NCBI RefSeq assembly: GCF_900106835.1
Contig: NZ_FNNR01000004.1
Span: 337,043 to 401,042, forward strand
DNA from: Arthrobacter sp. cf158
GTDB taxonomy: Bacteria; Actinomycetota; Actinomycetes; Actinomycetales; Micrococcaceae
Direction: 5' to 3'
Length of the DNA: 64,000 bases
Shown here: piece by piece, positions 52,739 to 61,040 of the stretch
Position numbering within the stretch: position 1 is the first letter of the stretch
How the letters are laid out: each line of letters begins with the position of its first letter
Notes under the pieces: model-generated
The model's database searches: none
Seen by the model: the letters and a program-made list of their open reading frames with translations, nothing else
Told to the model about the DNA's origin: nothing
Made by a program: the position numbers and the translations under genes

Positions 52739-54109
52739 ATGGCACTTTCAGTGAGGCTCCTTCCATATGGGGGAAGAAAAGTAATGGGTTTGGCCGTCAT
52801 TATGGCGGTAGGTTTATCGATGTTCACGGGCATGAGCCCGTCAAGAGCCGCGGATACCACTCCGATGGCTGAGGATCCCGGGCCTGTGGGCAGCTTCGCC
52901 TGGAAGGGGTTCAACTGGCAAAAGCGCTTTTGGGGTGGGGCACCCATGTACAACGCCAGTTGGGACGCCAACAATGTGAGCAACCCTGACGCCAACGGGT
53001 ACGTCAAGCTCTCCATCAGCAACCCAACGGGTTCCTCTCCCAAGGGTGCAGAGTTCCAGTCCACGCGTGAAGGTTTCGGCTACGGCACGTACAGCACCAC
53101 GGTGGAGAAGGACGTCAGCGCCCTTCAGAAGGAAGTGGTGTGGGGCTGCCTCTTCACGTATGACCCCGCAGCCGAACCGGGCTACACGGAGATCGATCTC
53201 TGCGAAGCGTCGGCTTGGGGCGGCGGCGCCGCGTACGGTGAAAACTGGCCGGTGACTCAAGGGCATGGCTATTGGTTCGATGCCACCTTGCCCCCTGGCC
53301 AGGGCAACAACACCGTGACGTTCGATGTCACCAACGCCCCGATCCTCACCCACAGGATGGTCTGGGAGCCGGGCAAGCTGACCTTTGAAACCTTCGCCGG
53401 AGAGGGCTACGGCGGAACACTGCTGAAGAAGACCGTTCTGCAAGGATCCACGGTGCCGCTGCCGGCCAATGAACAGATCCACTTCAACCTTTGGGTCACC
53501 GGTGGTGGCGGCGGAGATGCGGCACACGTTGCTCCTGAAACCGTCACGATTCGTGATTTCTCGTTTGTCCCAGGCATCCCGTTGACCGCTCCGACTCCTA
53601 CGGTGTCCGGAACAGCTGCCGTTGGATCAACCCTGACGGCCAATCCGGGAACGTGGACCGCCGGAACTGCCTTGGGCTACCAGTGGTACAGGAATGGTGT
53701 GGCGATCTCCGGAGCTACCGGTTCCACCCGCGTTCTTGCCGCCGCCGATCAAGGCACCAAGCTGACTGTCAGGGTGACAGGAACCAAGGCCGGATACGCA
53801 ACAACCACCAAGGAGTCGGCACCAACAGCCACTATTGTGGCGGGCACTCTGGTGGCGCCCGTTCCCACCATTACTGGAACCCTGACTGTAGGCTCCACAT
53901 TGACCGCCAACGTGGGCACCTGGACGTCCGGAACCACCCTGACCTACCAGTGGTACCGGTCTGGAGTCGCAATTGCGGGAGCCACCGCCAAGTCCTACGT
54001 GCTGGTGAGTGCCGACCAAGCGGACACCATGAGCGTGAAGGTCACCGGCACCAAGGCCGGTTACACCACAGTGGCTAAAACCTCGGCGAGCACGGCGCCC
54101 GTAGCCTAA
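52739..54109 (+). CDS. Secreted GH16-like protein with two Ig-like repeats
   Basis: A 456-residue exported protein. The signal region is MALSVRLLPYGGRKVMGLAVI ... SPSRAAD. A concanavalin-like domain follows at about 50-280 with the GH16-type catalytic pattern EIDLCEA (Glu, Asp, Glu), and Trp-rich KGFNWQKRFWGG. Two tandem Ig-like repeats of about 85 residues start GSTLTANPGTWTAGTALGYQWYRNG and GSTLTANVGTWTSGTTLTYQWYRSG. GGAGG precedes the ATG by eight bases. It probably cleaves or binds a beta-glucan; the substrate is unknown. Confidence 0.85.
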   Translation: MALSVRLLPYGGRKVMGLAVIMAVGLSMFTGMSPSRAADTTPMAEDPGPVGSFAWKGFNWQKRFWGGAPMYNASWDANNVSNPDANGYVKLSISNPTGSSPKGAEFQSTREGFGYGTYSTTVEKDVSALQKEVVWGCLFTYDPAAEPGYTEIDLCEASAWGGGAAYGENWPVTQGHGYWFDATLPPGQGNNTVTFDVTNAPILTHRMVWEPGKLTFETFAGEGYGGTLLKKTVLQGSTVPLPANEQIHFNLWVTGGGGGDAAHVAPETVTIRDFSFVPGIPLTAPTPTVSGTAAVGSTLTANPGTWTAGTALGYQWYRNGVAISGATGSTRVLAAADQGTKLTVRVTGTKAGYATTTKESAPTATIVAGTLVAPVPTITGTLTVGSTLTANVGTWTSGTTLTYQWYRSGVAIAGATAKSYVLVSADQADTMSVKVTGTKAGYTTVAKTSASTAPVA

Positions 54110-54157
54110 GCAGTGTTTTTCTGTGGCCGGTCCGTGCGGCCTCGTGGCCATGGAAAC

Positions 54158-54215
54158 AACCAGCCCGCAGTTGTATCGCGCTGGGGGGAATTAGCGATAC
54201 ACCTGCGGGCTGGTT
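54158..54215. terminator. Long hairpin between convergent genes
   Basis: Outer arms AACCAGCCCGCAG and CTGCGGGCTGGTT, inner arms GTATCGC and GCGATAC. Terminator between the secreted protein and the convergent small gene. Confidence 0.75.
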
Positions 54216-54236
54216 GGGCTTATGGGGAAGAAGCGG

Positions 54237-54416
54237 CTAGGCCTTCTTCTCTGCGCGGACCGGGACGATCCTCTTGATGGCGAGGCCCAAGGCCAGCATG
54301 GCGAATGCTGCCAGTGCGAACCAGAACAGGTCTCCGGCGCCGGTTGCGGCGAGTGTGCCTGAGCCCATCCCGGCTGCGGTGACTCCGGTAAGGGGAGCTA
54401 CTGGGTTGTTGTACAT
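54237..54416 (-). CDS. Small protein with sorting-signal-like tail
   Basis: A 59-residue protein (MYNNPVAPLTGVTAAG ...). It carries LAATGAG followed by a hydrophobic helix (LFWFALAAFAMLALGLAI) and a basic end (KRIVPVRAEKKA), the layout of a sortase substrate's C-terminus but with LAATG instead of LPXTG, and almost no mature protein. It follows the glycosyltransferase gene closely. An anchored fragment, a membrane peptide or a non-sortase protein are all possible. Confidence 0.6.
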   Translation of the reverse strand: MYNNPVAPLTGVTAAGMGSGTLAATGAGDLFWFALAAFAMLALGLAIKRIVPVRAEKKA

Positions 54417-54423
54417 GAGTCGT

Positions 54424-55554
54424 TTACCAAACTTTCTTGCGGTTGAGTGCTGCATCCAGGTAGGCCTTGGCGTGAACGGCCTGCAGGAAGATATCGATGA
54501 CGGTTTCGTACATGGTTGCGGCCAGCAGCATGTACCTCCAGCCCCGGAACCGCAGTGTGACGATGCGTTCCAGGACGAAGATGGCGGTGACTGCGATCCA
54601 GAATGGCTGGAGGTTCAGCCCCATTCCGGTGGTCAAGGCGAAGATGATGGAACCGAAGTAGGCCAGGGTCACCAGGACACCGATCATGGAGAGAAACTGG
54701 CGTCCCCAGTACGGCCTGGTGATTTTGGTCCATCCGTACTGCACGCAGTTCTCCACGGCGCCGCGCTTCCAGCGGAGCCGTTGGGCCCACAGTTCACGCC
54801 ACGTGGGCATGACCTCGGTGACAAGCGTGCAGTTTGAGGGTGAAGCAATGCGGTACCCGAGAGTCAGTAGAGCGAAGGAGAGCTCGTTGTCCTCGGTCAG
54901 GACTGAGGTGTCGTAGACACCACCCTTGCCGTTGCCCGGAGGAAGGGTGCCTTCCAAGCGGGCTGCGACCACGTCCCGCAGCGTCTTGACCCGGAAGAGC
55001 GCGGCCGTTCCGGTCACCACCAAGCATTTGCCGTGGAGGCGCTTGACGTCGCGGGCGTAGCGGGCGTACTCGTTGCGCTGCAAGTGACCTACGAAGCCGC
55101 CGCCCGGACCGCCGCTGAACACTCCACCAACAGCACCGAGCAATTCGTCGGTCAGCAGGTTCTTGGTGGCGTTCTCGATGAAGTCCAACGCGAGTTGCGA
55201 GTCAGCATCCTGAACCAGGACCAAGTCCTCGGGGTCGGCATCAGGAAGGAGCTCGCTGAGGGCGAAGTTGAGGGCGCCGGCCTTCTTGTCCTTGTTACCA
55301 ACAGTCCGGATGACCTCTGCGCCCTGGGCAAGCGCGAGGGCCTCGGTGTCGTCGGTGCAGTTGTCAGCCACCACAATGATGCGGTCCGGACGACGGGTCT
55401 GGTTGTTCAGGGAGACCAGCGTCTCTGTGATGCCCGCGGACTCGTTGTGTGCCGGCACCAGAACCGTGACAACTCCGCCGGCGGCACGGTGGGATCCGCG
55501 GGGTGCGGCAGCCGTGTCCGGTGCGTCCGTGTGGACTGTGGTTTCCGTGAGCAT
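54424..55554 (-). CDS. Family 2 glycosyltransferase, membrane-bound
   Basis: A 376-residue processive-type GT2. The N-terminal catalytic part has VTVLVPAHNESAGITETL, DNCTDDT, VLVQDADSQLA (DxD), a TEDNEL motif and the QRLRWKRGAVENC motif; the C-terminus has about four membrane helices. It resembles poly-N-acetylglucosamine, hyaluronan or cellulose-type synthases. The start at 55554 is the ATG before TETTVHTDA. With the secreted GH16-like protein next to it, it may make an exopolysaccharide. Confidence 0.9.
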   Translation of the reverse strand: MLTETTVHTDAPDTAAAPRGSHRAAGGVVTVLVPAHNESAGITETLVSLNNQTRRPDRIIVVADNCTDDTEALALAQGAEVIRTVGNKDKKAGALNFALSELLPDADPEDLVLVQDADSQLALDFIENATKNLLTDELLGAVGGVFSGGPGGGFVGHLQRNEYARYARDVKRLHGKCLVVTGTAALFRVKTLRDVVAARLEGTLPPGNGKGGVYDTSVLTEDNELSFALLTLGYRIASPSNCTLVTEVMPTWRELWAQRLRWKRGAVENCVQYGWTKITRPYWGRQFLSMIGVLVTLAYFGSIIFALTTGMGLNLQPFWIAVTAIFVLERIVTLRFRGWRYMLLAATMYETVIDIFLQAVHAKAYLDAALNRKKVW

Positions 55555-55737
55555 TGTGATCCCTCCGTTCGAGCGTTGAAGCGTTGACTCACTAAGAGTT
55601 CCAACGCCAACGCAAGAAATGCGCAGGCAAAGCGTCAAGGAAAACTCAAGGTTTGCTCAGGACTTCCCTTTAGGCGTCACGTTTCGGGCTCGAGGGCAAC
55701 TGGTACCTAATACACGCAACCTGCGGATGCGCCTTAA

Positions 55738-55783
55738 ACGCAAGAGGACGACGCCGGTAAGTACCGGCGTCGTCCTCTTGCGT
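55738..55783. terminator. Strong hairpin terminator
   Basis: Nearly perfect 20-base arms, beginning ACGCAAGAGGACGACGCC, between the glycosyltransferase promoter region and a small minus-strand gene. Confidence 0.8.
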
Positions 55784-55797
55784 TGAGTTTGAGCTGC

Positions 55798-55968
55798 TTA
55801 GCGGCTCAGGCTGACCGTGAAGGTTTTCGGTCCGCTGAGGGTCACAGCGATTCCGCAGTTTTCTGCGGCAGCGCGGTGTGAGAGGGACTGGATGGCGGCA
55901 TCGATGGTGTGGTCGATGGCCGACTTGTCCCAGATTTTCAGCGTGATGGAGTCAGTATGTGTCGTCAT
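55798..55968 (-). CDS. Small hypothetical protein
   Basis: A 56-residue protein, MTTHTDSITLKIWDKSAIDHTIDAAIQ, ending GIAVTLSGPKTFTVSLSR. It has alternating strand-like ends and a helical middle, with one Cys. The start at 55968 is used instead of the frame's earlier ATG at 55983. Followed by a strong terminator. Family not recognised. Confidence 0.6.
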   Translation of the reverse strand: MTTHTDSITLKIWDKSAIDHTIDAAIQSLSHRAAAENCGIAVTLSGPKTFTVSLSR

Positions 55969-56148
55969 TGTCAGTACTTTCACTCAGGCCGTTATCAGCC
56001 CCAAGCTTCTTCGCAGGGGCCGCATCCTCGTCGGTGAGGATTGCTGATTCAGCTTGTATGGGAAACGAATTCCCTCATTCATGGTTCATGCTGCCCACTG
56101 CGATTGACAAGCGAATCCGGCCAAGTGTGACCGATTACACGTTCCTCA

Positions 56149-56979
56149 TTACTCCGTGTAACCCGTGCTGACGCTGAGCTCCCGCCAACGGTTCACCTCG
56201 GCCCGTTGGGCTTCTTCCACGGCGTCGAAAGCCTTGGCTGCGTCTTCGCCAAGCAGCAGGAAACCGGGAGTTTCCGGTGCTTCGACGGCGGTCATGATCG
56301 CGGCCGCTGCCTTGTCCGGATCGCCCTGTTGAGTGCCGTGGATGGTGTCGAGCTCCTTGCGGCGCTTGCCTGCGGTATCGGCGTAATCGGCGATCGCCTC
56401 GGCTGACTGGGTGAGCGAACGTCCCGCGAAGTCGGTCCGGAAACCGCCTGGCTCCACCACGGTCACGGAGATGCCCAGTGGCTTTAGTTCCTTGTGCAGG
56501 GAACCGGACAGTCCCTCCAGCGCGGCCTTGGTAGCGGAGTAGTAGCCGGAACCGGGAGGCGAGATGCGGGCGCCGATGGAGGAGATGTTCACGATTGCGC
56601 CTGATCGCTGCGAACGCATCCCCGGAAGGACGGCTTTAATCATGGCGACGGGACCAAAGACGTTGGTGTCGAACAGCGTGCGGACGTCGGCGTCGTCGCC
56701 CTCTTCAATCGCCGCGCGGTAACCATAACCCGCGTTGTTGACCAGGACGTCTACGGAGCCGAAGCGTTCCTGGGCCTGCTGTACCGCTGCGTCAACCTGC
56801 GACTGCTTGGTGACGTCGAGCGCAACGGCGAGTGCCGTCGTCGGGAATTGTGCGGTGAGCTCCTGGAGAGTTGAGGCGTCGCGGGCGGTGATGACGGCGT
56901 TATCGCCACGTGCGAGAACGGCCTGCGCCAGTGCGCGGCCAAGTCCGGTGGAGCAGCCTGTGATGAGCCAGGTAGTCAT
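56149..56979 (-). CDS. Short-chain dehydrogenase/reductase
   Basis: A 276-residue classical SDR: TGCSTGLG at residues 7-14, VLVNNAGYGYRAAIEE, and the active site in NISSIGARISPPGSGYYSATKAAL. The C-terminus is longer than usual (VEPGGFRTDFAGRSL ... DTIHGTQQGDPDKAA), as in the oxidoreductases of the KR-like subfamily. Divergent from an HTH regulator with a palindrome between them. Confidence 0.92.
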   Translation of the reverse strand: MTTWLITGCSTGLGRALAQAVLARGDNAVITARDASTLQELTAQFPTTALAVALDVTKQSQVDAAVQQAQERFGSVDVLVNNAGYGYRAAIEEGDDADVRTLFDTNVFGPVAMIKAVLPGMRSQRSGAIVNISSIGARISPPGSGYYSATKAALEGLSGSLHKELKPLGISVTVVEPGGFRTDFAGRSLTQSAEAIADYADTAGKRRKELDTIHGTQQGDPDKAAAAIMTAVEAPETPGFLLLGEDAAKAFDAVEEAQRAEVNRWRELSVSTGYTE

Positions 56980-57018
56980 GATGTTCCTTTCATGGGTGGT
57001 CCATTCCATTGGAACGCT

Positions 57019-57038
57019 ACTCCCGGGGCCGCGGGAGT
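57019..57038. promoter_or_regulatory. Operator between SDR and MmyB-like regulator
   Basis: ACTCCCG, six bases, CGGGAGT; a further half-site TACTCCC follows at about 57054. It lies between the divergent starts. Confidence 0.6.
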
Positions 57039-57102
57039 GCATGGTCTTCCGGGTACTCCCAGTGCCTCCCTGTTCGGCGGGCGGCGACCTACGCTTGGGT
57101 GC

Positions 57103-57996
57103 ATGGACAACCGAAGTGAGATCCGTGAATTCCTGTCGACGCGCAGGGCACGGATCAGCCCCGACCAAGCGGGGTTGCCGGCGTATGGCGGGAATCGTCG
57201 TGTCCCGGGGCTGCGGCGCGAAGAGGTAGCGCTGTTGAGCGGCATGAGCATTGACTATTACATCCGGCTGGAACGCGGGAATCTCAGTGGGGTGTCCGAG
57301 GGTGTCCTGGAGTCGTTGTCGCAGGCCTTGCAACTTGACGACGCCGAGCATGCCCACCTGTTCGACCTCGCCCGGGCTGCCGGCTCACCCAAGGCCCCGC
57401 GCCGGAAGCCCGTCGAGCAGCAGGTCCGGCCCACTGTCCAGCGGATTCTGGATGCCATGACCGATGTCCCGGCGTATGTGCGCAACGGGCGTCGCGACAT
57501 CTTGGCGGCCAACAAACTGGGGCATGCGCTGTACTCCGAGCTGTTTGCGGATCCCGGACGTCCGGTGAACGTGGCGCGTTTTGTGTTTCTCAGCCCGAAG
57601 GCCCGCGCGTTCTTCATCGACTGGGAGGGCGCAGCGAATGACCTGGTGGCAGTCCTGCGCACGGAAGCCGGCCGCAATCCCTACGACCGCGCCCTGACGG
57701 ACCTGGTGGGCGAACTGTCCATGCGCAGCGAAGAATTCCGGACGCGGTGGGCAGCACACAATGTCCGCTACCACCGGACAGGCCTCAAACGTATCCATCA
57801 CCCCGTGGTGGGGGATCTCGAATTGTCTTTCGAAGCCATGGACCTTCCGGCTGATCCCGGGCTGTCCTTGATTGTTTACAGCACAGAGCCCGGCTCGGCG
57901 GCGGAGGAGTCACTCAAGTTGCTGGCGAGTTGGTCCGCGAGCGACGGCGATCCAGCGTCAGCGCCTCAGGCGGCCGACGGCAAGTCCAGCGTGTAG
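57103..57996 (+). CDS. MmyB-like XRE transcriptional regulator
   Basis: A 297-residue regulator. The N-terminal HTH includes FLSTRRARISPDQAGLPAYGG and VPGLRREEVALLSGMSIDYYIRLERGNLSGVSEGVLESL; a larger ligand-type domain follows from residue 105 (VRNGRRDILAANKLGHALYSELF ... FFIDWEGAANDLVAVLRTEAGRNPYD), as in actinobacterial MmyB-like proteins. It probably controls the divergent SDR. It overlaps the convergent GNAT gene end. Confidence 0.92.
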   Translation: MDNRSEIREFLSTRRARISPDQAGLPAYGGNRRVPGLRREEVALLSGMSIDYYIRLERGNLSGVSEGVLESLSQALQLDDAEHAHLFDLARAAGSPKAPRRKPVEQQVRPTVQRILDAMTDVPAYVRNGRRDILAANKLGHALYSELFADPGRPVNVARFVFLSPKARAFFIDWEGAANDLVAVLRTEAGRNPYDRALTDLVGELSMRSEEFRTRWAAHNVRYHRTGLKRIHHPVVGDLELSFEAMDLPADPGLSLIVYSTEPGSAAEESLKLLASWSASDGDPASAPQAADGKSSV

Positions 57997-58508
57997 ACCA
58001 CCAGCTGCACCTTCGGCGCAGGGCGTTCCTTCTCGCGTTCGGGCCGGCGGACGTAGCCCAAGCGGCGGTAGAGGCGCTGCGAGGTCTCATTGTCGACGGC
58101 GGTGTCCAGCACCACGCGCTCGGCACCTTGGGCCGCAGCCAGACGGGCGGACTCGTCGAGGAGTTTCTGGCCAAGACCCGTGCGGCGCGCTTCCGGGAGC
58201 ACGGCCAGCAGCCTCAGTTCCACTTCGCCGTGTTGTGCCTGCCGGCTGAGGTGTGAGCCAAAGGGCAGGAGGCTTGCGGTGCCCACCAAACGTCCGGTTT
58301 CCACGTCTTCGGCAACCAGCAGCACGCCTTCGCGTGCCCGTGCCGCGGCGTCCAGCAAGAGTTCGAGACGCTGTTCGTCGGGCTGACGGGCGCCGGGAAG
58401 ATGATGACCGAACCCTTCGTACGTCAGCCGCCCCACGGCGTCGTACTCTTCGGGGCGGGCGTGGCGAATCACGTGGGTGCCGGTGGCAACGGTTGGTGTG
58501 GTGGTCAT
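57966..58508 (-). CDS. GNAT-family N-acetyltransferase
   Basis: A 180-residue acetyltransferase. The acetyl-CoA motif is LLAVLPEARRTGLGQKLLDESARLA (pattern RRTGLG, residues 105-110), followed by AERVVLDTAVDNETSQRLYRRLGYV. The stop overlaps the HTH gene on the other strand by about 31 bases. It overlaps the monooxygenase gene upstream by ATGA, so it is the last gene of the MetQ-monooxygenase operon. Substrate unknown. Confidence 0.92.
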   Translation of the reverse strand: MTTTPTVATGTHVIRHARPEEYDAVGRLTYEGFGHHLPGARQPDEQRLELLLDAAARAREGVLLVAEDVETGRLVGTASLLPFGSHLSRQAQHGEVELRLLAVLPEARRTGLGQKLLDESARLAAAQGAERVVLDTAVDNETSQRLYRRLGYVRRPEREKERPAPKVQLVVYTLDLPSAA

Positions 58509-59854
58509 GATTGTCCTTTCGGCTGCGGATCGAGTCCGAGGTGCGATCTCAGGGTGGTGCCCGCGTACTCAGTTCGCGCAAGGCCGCGTTCCTGGAGCAG
58601 GGGGATGACGCCGGTGGCGAAGCGCTCCAGATCCTGGGGGAGGAGGGAGAACATGAGGTTGAAGCCGTCCGCGGCGCCCTCGGCGTGCCAGCGGGCCAAA
58701 GAGTCAGCCACATGGCGGGGCGTTCCGATGAAGTCGTGGTTCCGTTTGTCGCCCGTGAGGATGGAGTAGAGGTCCTTAAGCGTGACCTCGTCCTCGCGTC
58801 CGTGGATCTGTTCCCCGGCGGAGCGGAAGTCCGTCCTGGGCTGCGTGATGGTGGGAATGCCGGACTGGGCCACTGTGGCGTCAGCACCGAGCCCGGTGAA
58901 ATCCAGCTGGCCTGCGAAGTATTCCTGCAGGAAATCCAGCACCTGCTGATCGGTGATGAGGCTGTCCAACTCCCGGATGCGTTCCAAAGCTTCGTCCCGG
59001 GTGTCCGCGACCACGGGCGAGATGGCCTGGTAGACGTAGATTTCGTCGGGATTCCGGCCGAACGCCTTCGCCTGAGCCCGGACGGACTCCCGGTACTGCC
59101 GAGCCTGCGGAATGTCGGGGTGGCTCGCGAAAAGGGCGTTGGCGAAGCGGGCCCCCAGCTTCTGGCCCGGGACGGATGTTCCTGCCTGGGCCAGCAAAGG
59201 GGAGTGCTGCGGGGAGGGACCGATGTTCAGCGGCCCGGCGACCCTGAAGAATTCGCCCTGGTAGTCCAGCCGGCTGAGTTTGCGCCGGTCAAAGAATCGT
59301 CCTTGCGCTTTGTTGTAGAGGAAAGCGTCCGCGTCCCAAGAATTCCAGAGCCCTTGGGTGACCTCCACAAACTCTTCAGCGCGGCGGTAGCGGAGGCTGT
59401 GGTCGAAGTGCTCATCGGCACTGAAGTTGCCGGCCGTGCTGTTGGTGAGGTCCCGCGTGGTCACGATGTTCCAGCCAACACGGCCGCCGCTGATGTGGTC
59501 CGCAGTGAGGGCCGCGCGGGCGAAGTTGAAGGGCTCGTCATAGGACGTGGAGGACGTGGCGATGAGGCCGATGTTGCTGGTGACTGCTCCAAGGGCCGTG
59601 ACGAGGCCGATGGGGTCAAATCTGTTAAGAATGCCCGGATTGGACGTCTCATCGATCGCGAGGGAGTCGCCCAGGAAGATCGCATCGAACTTGGCTTCTT
59701 CGGCAGTTTTGGCGAGCTGTACCTGGTGGGCGAAGTCGATGCTCGCCTGAGGGAACGCTGTCTCGTGGCGCCATGAAGCCAGGTGGATGCCGGTGCCCAC
59801 GAGGTAGGCGAAGAAGTGGATCTGCTGGCGTTCACGGATGAGTGTCTGGTTCAT
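58505..59854 (-). CDS. NtaA/SnaA/DszA-type flavin-dependent monooxygenase
   Basis: A 449-residue LLM-class monooxygenase that uses reduced FMN from a separate reductase. Family stretches: FFAYLVGTGIHLASWRHE, FDAIFLGDSLAI, LTADHISGGRVGWNIVTT and RFFDRRKLSRLDYQGEFFRVAGPLN, as in DszA/SnaA/NtaA. The ATG at 59854 lies just after the MetQ gene. Genes of this type cleave organosulfur or aminopolycarboxylate compounds. Confidence 0.92.
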   Translation of the reverse strand: MNQTLIRERQQIHFFAYLVGTGIHLASWRHETAFPQASIDFAHQVQLAKTAEEAKFDAIFLGDSLAIDETSNPGILNRFDPIGLVTALGAVTSNIGLIATSSTSYDEPFNFARAALTADHISGGRVGWNIVTTRDLTNSTAGNFSADEHFDHSLRYRRAEEFVEVTQGLWNSWDADAFLYNKAQGRFFDRRKLSRLDYQGEFFRVAGPLNIGPSPQHSPLLAQAGTSVPGQKLGARFANALFASHPDIPQARQYRESVRAQAKAFGRNPDEIYVYQAISPVVADTRDEALERIRELDSLITDQQVLDFLQEYFAGQLDFTGLGADATVAQSGIPTITQPRTDFRSAGEQIHGREDEVTLKDLYSILTGDKRNHDFIGTPRHVADSLARWHAEGAADGFNLMFSLLPQDLERFATGVIPLLQERGLARTEYAGTTLRSHLGLDPQPKGQS

Positions 59855-59934
59855 GGGCCTGTTTCGGTGCTGTTTTTCCGGGGGGAGTGTGGGGCAGCGG
59901 TGCTCTGTGGCGCAGGACCGCCGCCCCACAAGTG

Positions 59935-60819
59935 CTACTTGGACTTCTTGATGGCTGCCTCTTCGGCGGTAAGCACTTCCTGCAGCTTGGCAGCGGTCCA
60001 GTCAGCCTTGAACTGCAGGTTGCCGTCGTTGAGCTTGGTCACCGAGGCTTCCACCTCAGGGGTGTGATAGGCGGCCACGATCTTCTTCCACGTGGGATCG
60101 TCCTTGCGGTCTGCCTTCACTACGAAGCCGTTGATGTACGGCGCCAGGGACTCCGAGTTCAGGTCTTCCTTGAAGATGATCTTCTCGTCACCCAAGCCGC
60201 CCTTCTGGGCCTGCGTGTTGTTCACGACGGCGGCATCAGTGGTGCCCTTGAGTGCGTTCACCGTCTGGTTGCTGTCCACCGGCACAACCTTGATCTTGCT
60301 CGAGGTGATCTCAGCCGGGGTGGACAGCGAGTTGCCGCCATCCTTGAGCTGCAGCAAGCCGGCGGTCTGCAGGTTCAACAGTGCACGCGCCTGGTTGGTG
60401 GGGTTGTTGGGGATGGCAACCTCAGCGTCGGCGGGCAGCTCCTCCACGGACTTGAACTTCTCCGAGTACAGCGCCAGCGGGTAAACGGCCGTGGCGCCCA
60501 CCGGAACCAGAGTGCCGTTGCTGTTGACGTTGAACTGGGACAGGTACTTCAGGTGCTGGAACAGGTTGATGTCCACCTGTCCCTGCTGGGTTGCCGTGTT
60601 GATCTGCGCGCCATCGGTGAAGTTCTTCACCTCAAGATCGATGCCCTGGTCCTTCAGCTTGTTCTTCAGCAGCGTCCAGTGCTCCTCAGCGCCGTCGTCC
60701 ACACCGATGACCACCTTGGTGTTCGCGGAGGTTGACGAACCACTCGAAGCACCCCCGCATGCCGAGAGCGATAGGGCGGCGATCAGGCCGACGGCGGCAA
60801 CTAACAAGCGGTTCTTCAT
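59935..60819 (-). CDS. metQ: MetQ-type substrate-binding lipoprotein
   Basis: A 294-residue NlpA-family lipoprotein with lipobox LSAC at about residue 21. Binding-protein stretches: KVVIGVDDGAEEHWTLLKNKLKDQG, INTATQQGQVDINLFQHLKYL, YPLALYSEKFKSVEEL and VAIPNNPTNQARALL. It binds methionine or a related organosulfur compound for the divergent MetN-MetI pair. The typical position is the same operon; here it is divergent. Confidence 0.92.
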   Translation of the reverse strand: MKNRLLVAAVGLIAALSLSACGGASSGSSTSANTKVVIGVDDGAEEHWTLLKNKLKDQGIDLEVKNFTDGAQINTATQQGQVDINLFQHLKYLSQFNVNSNGTLVPVGATAVYPLALYSEKFKSVEELPADAEVAIPNNPTNQARALLNLQTAGLLQLKDGGNSLSTPAEITSSKIKVVPVDSNQTVNALKGTTDAAVVNNTQAQKGGLGDEKIIFKEDLNSESLAPYINGFVVKADRKDDPTWKKIVAAYHTPEVEASVTKLNDGNLQFKADWTAAKLQEVLTAEEAAIKKSK

Positions 60820-61040
60820 GATGCTTCTCCGTACAAAGGGTATTGATGCGAATGGAAGGTGCGGGGTGTTCCCCCTGCCTCACGCTAGGCAGTTGCCATG
60901 GTGGGAATCGAACGCCTTCGCAACACTCCGACGCGCACCGTCAAGGAACGAAACCGCAGGTCACAGGGGGTCATTGGGTTCGATTGGGCGGCAGACGCGC
61001 TGCTGGAATGGGCATTCAAACAACCCCGAAGGAGGCTCCG

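Noticed and set aside
52784-54109. An alternative start of the GH16-like protein at the second Met
   Set aside because: The ATG at 52739 has a GGAGG at the right spacing; the later one has none.
60885-60925. A tRNA T-arm-like stretch (GGTGGGAATCGAACGCC) near the divergent metQ/metN promoter
   Set aside because: No matching acceptor stem, D-loop or anticodon arm is present in the neighbouring 75 bases on either strand.
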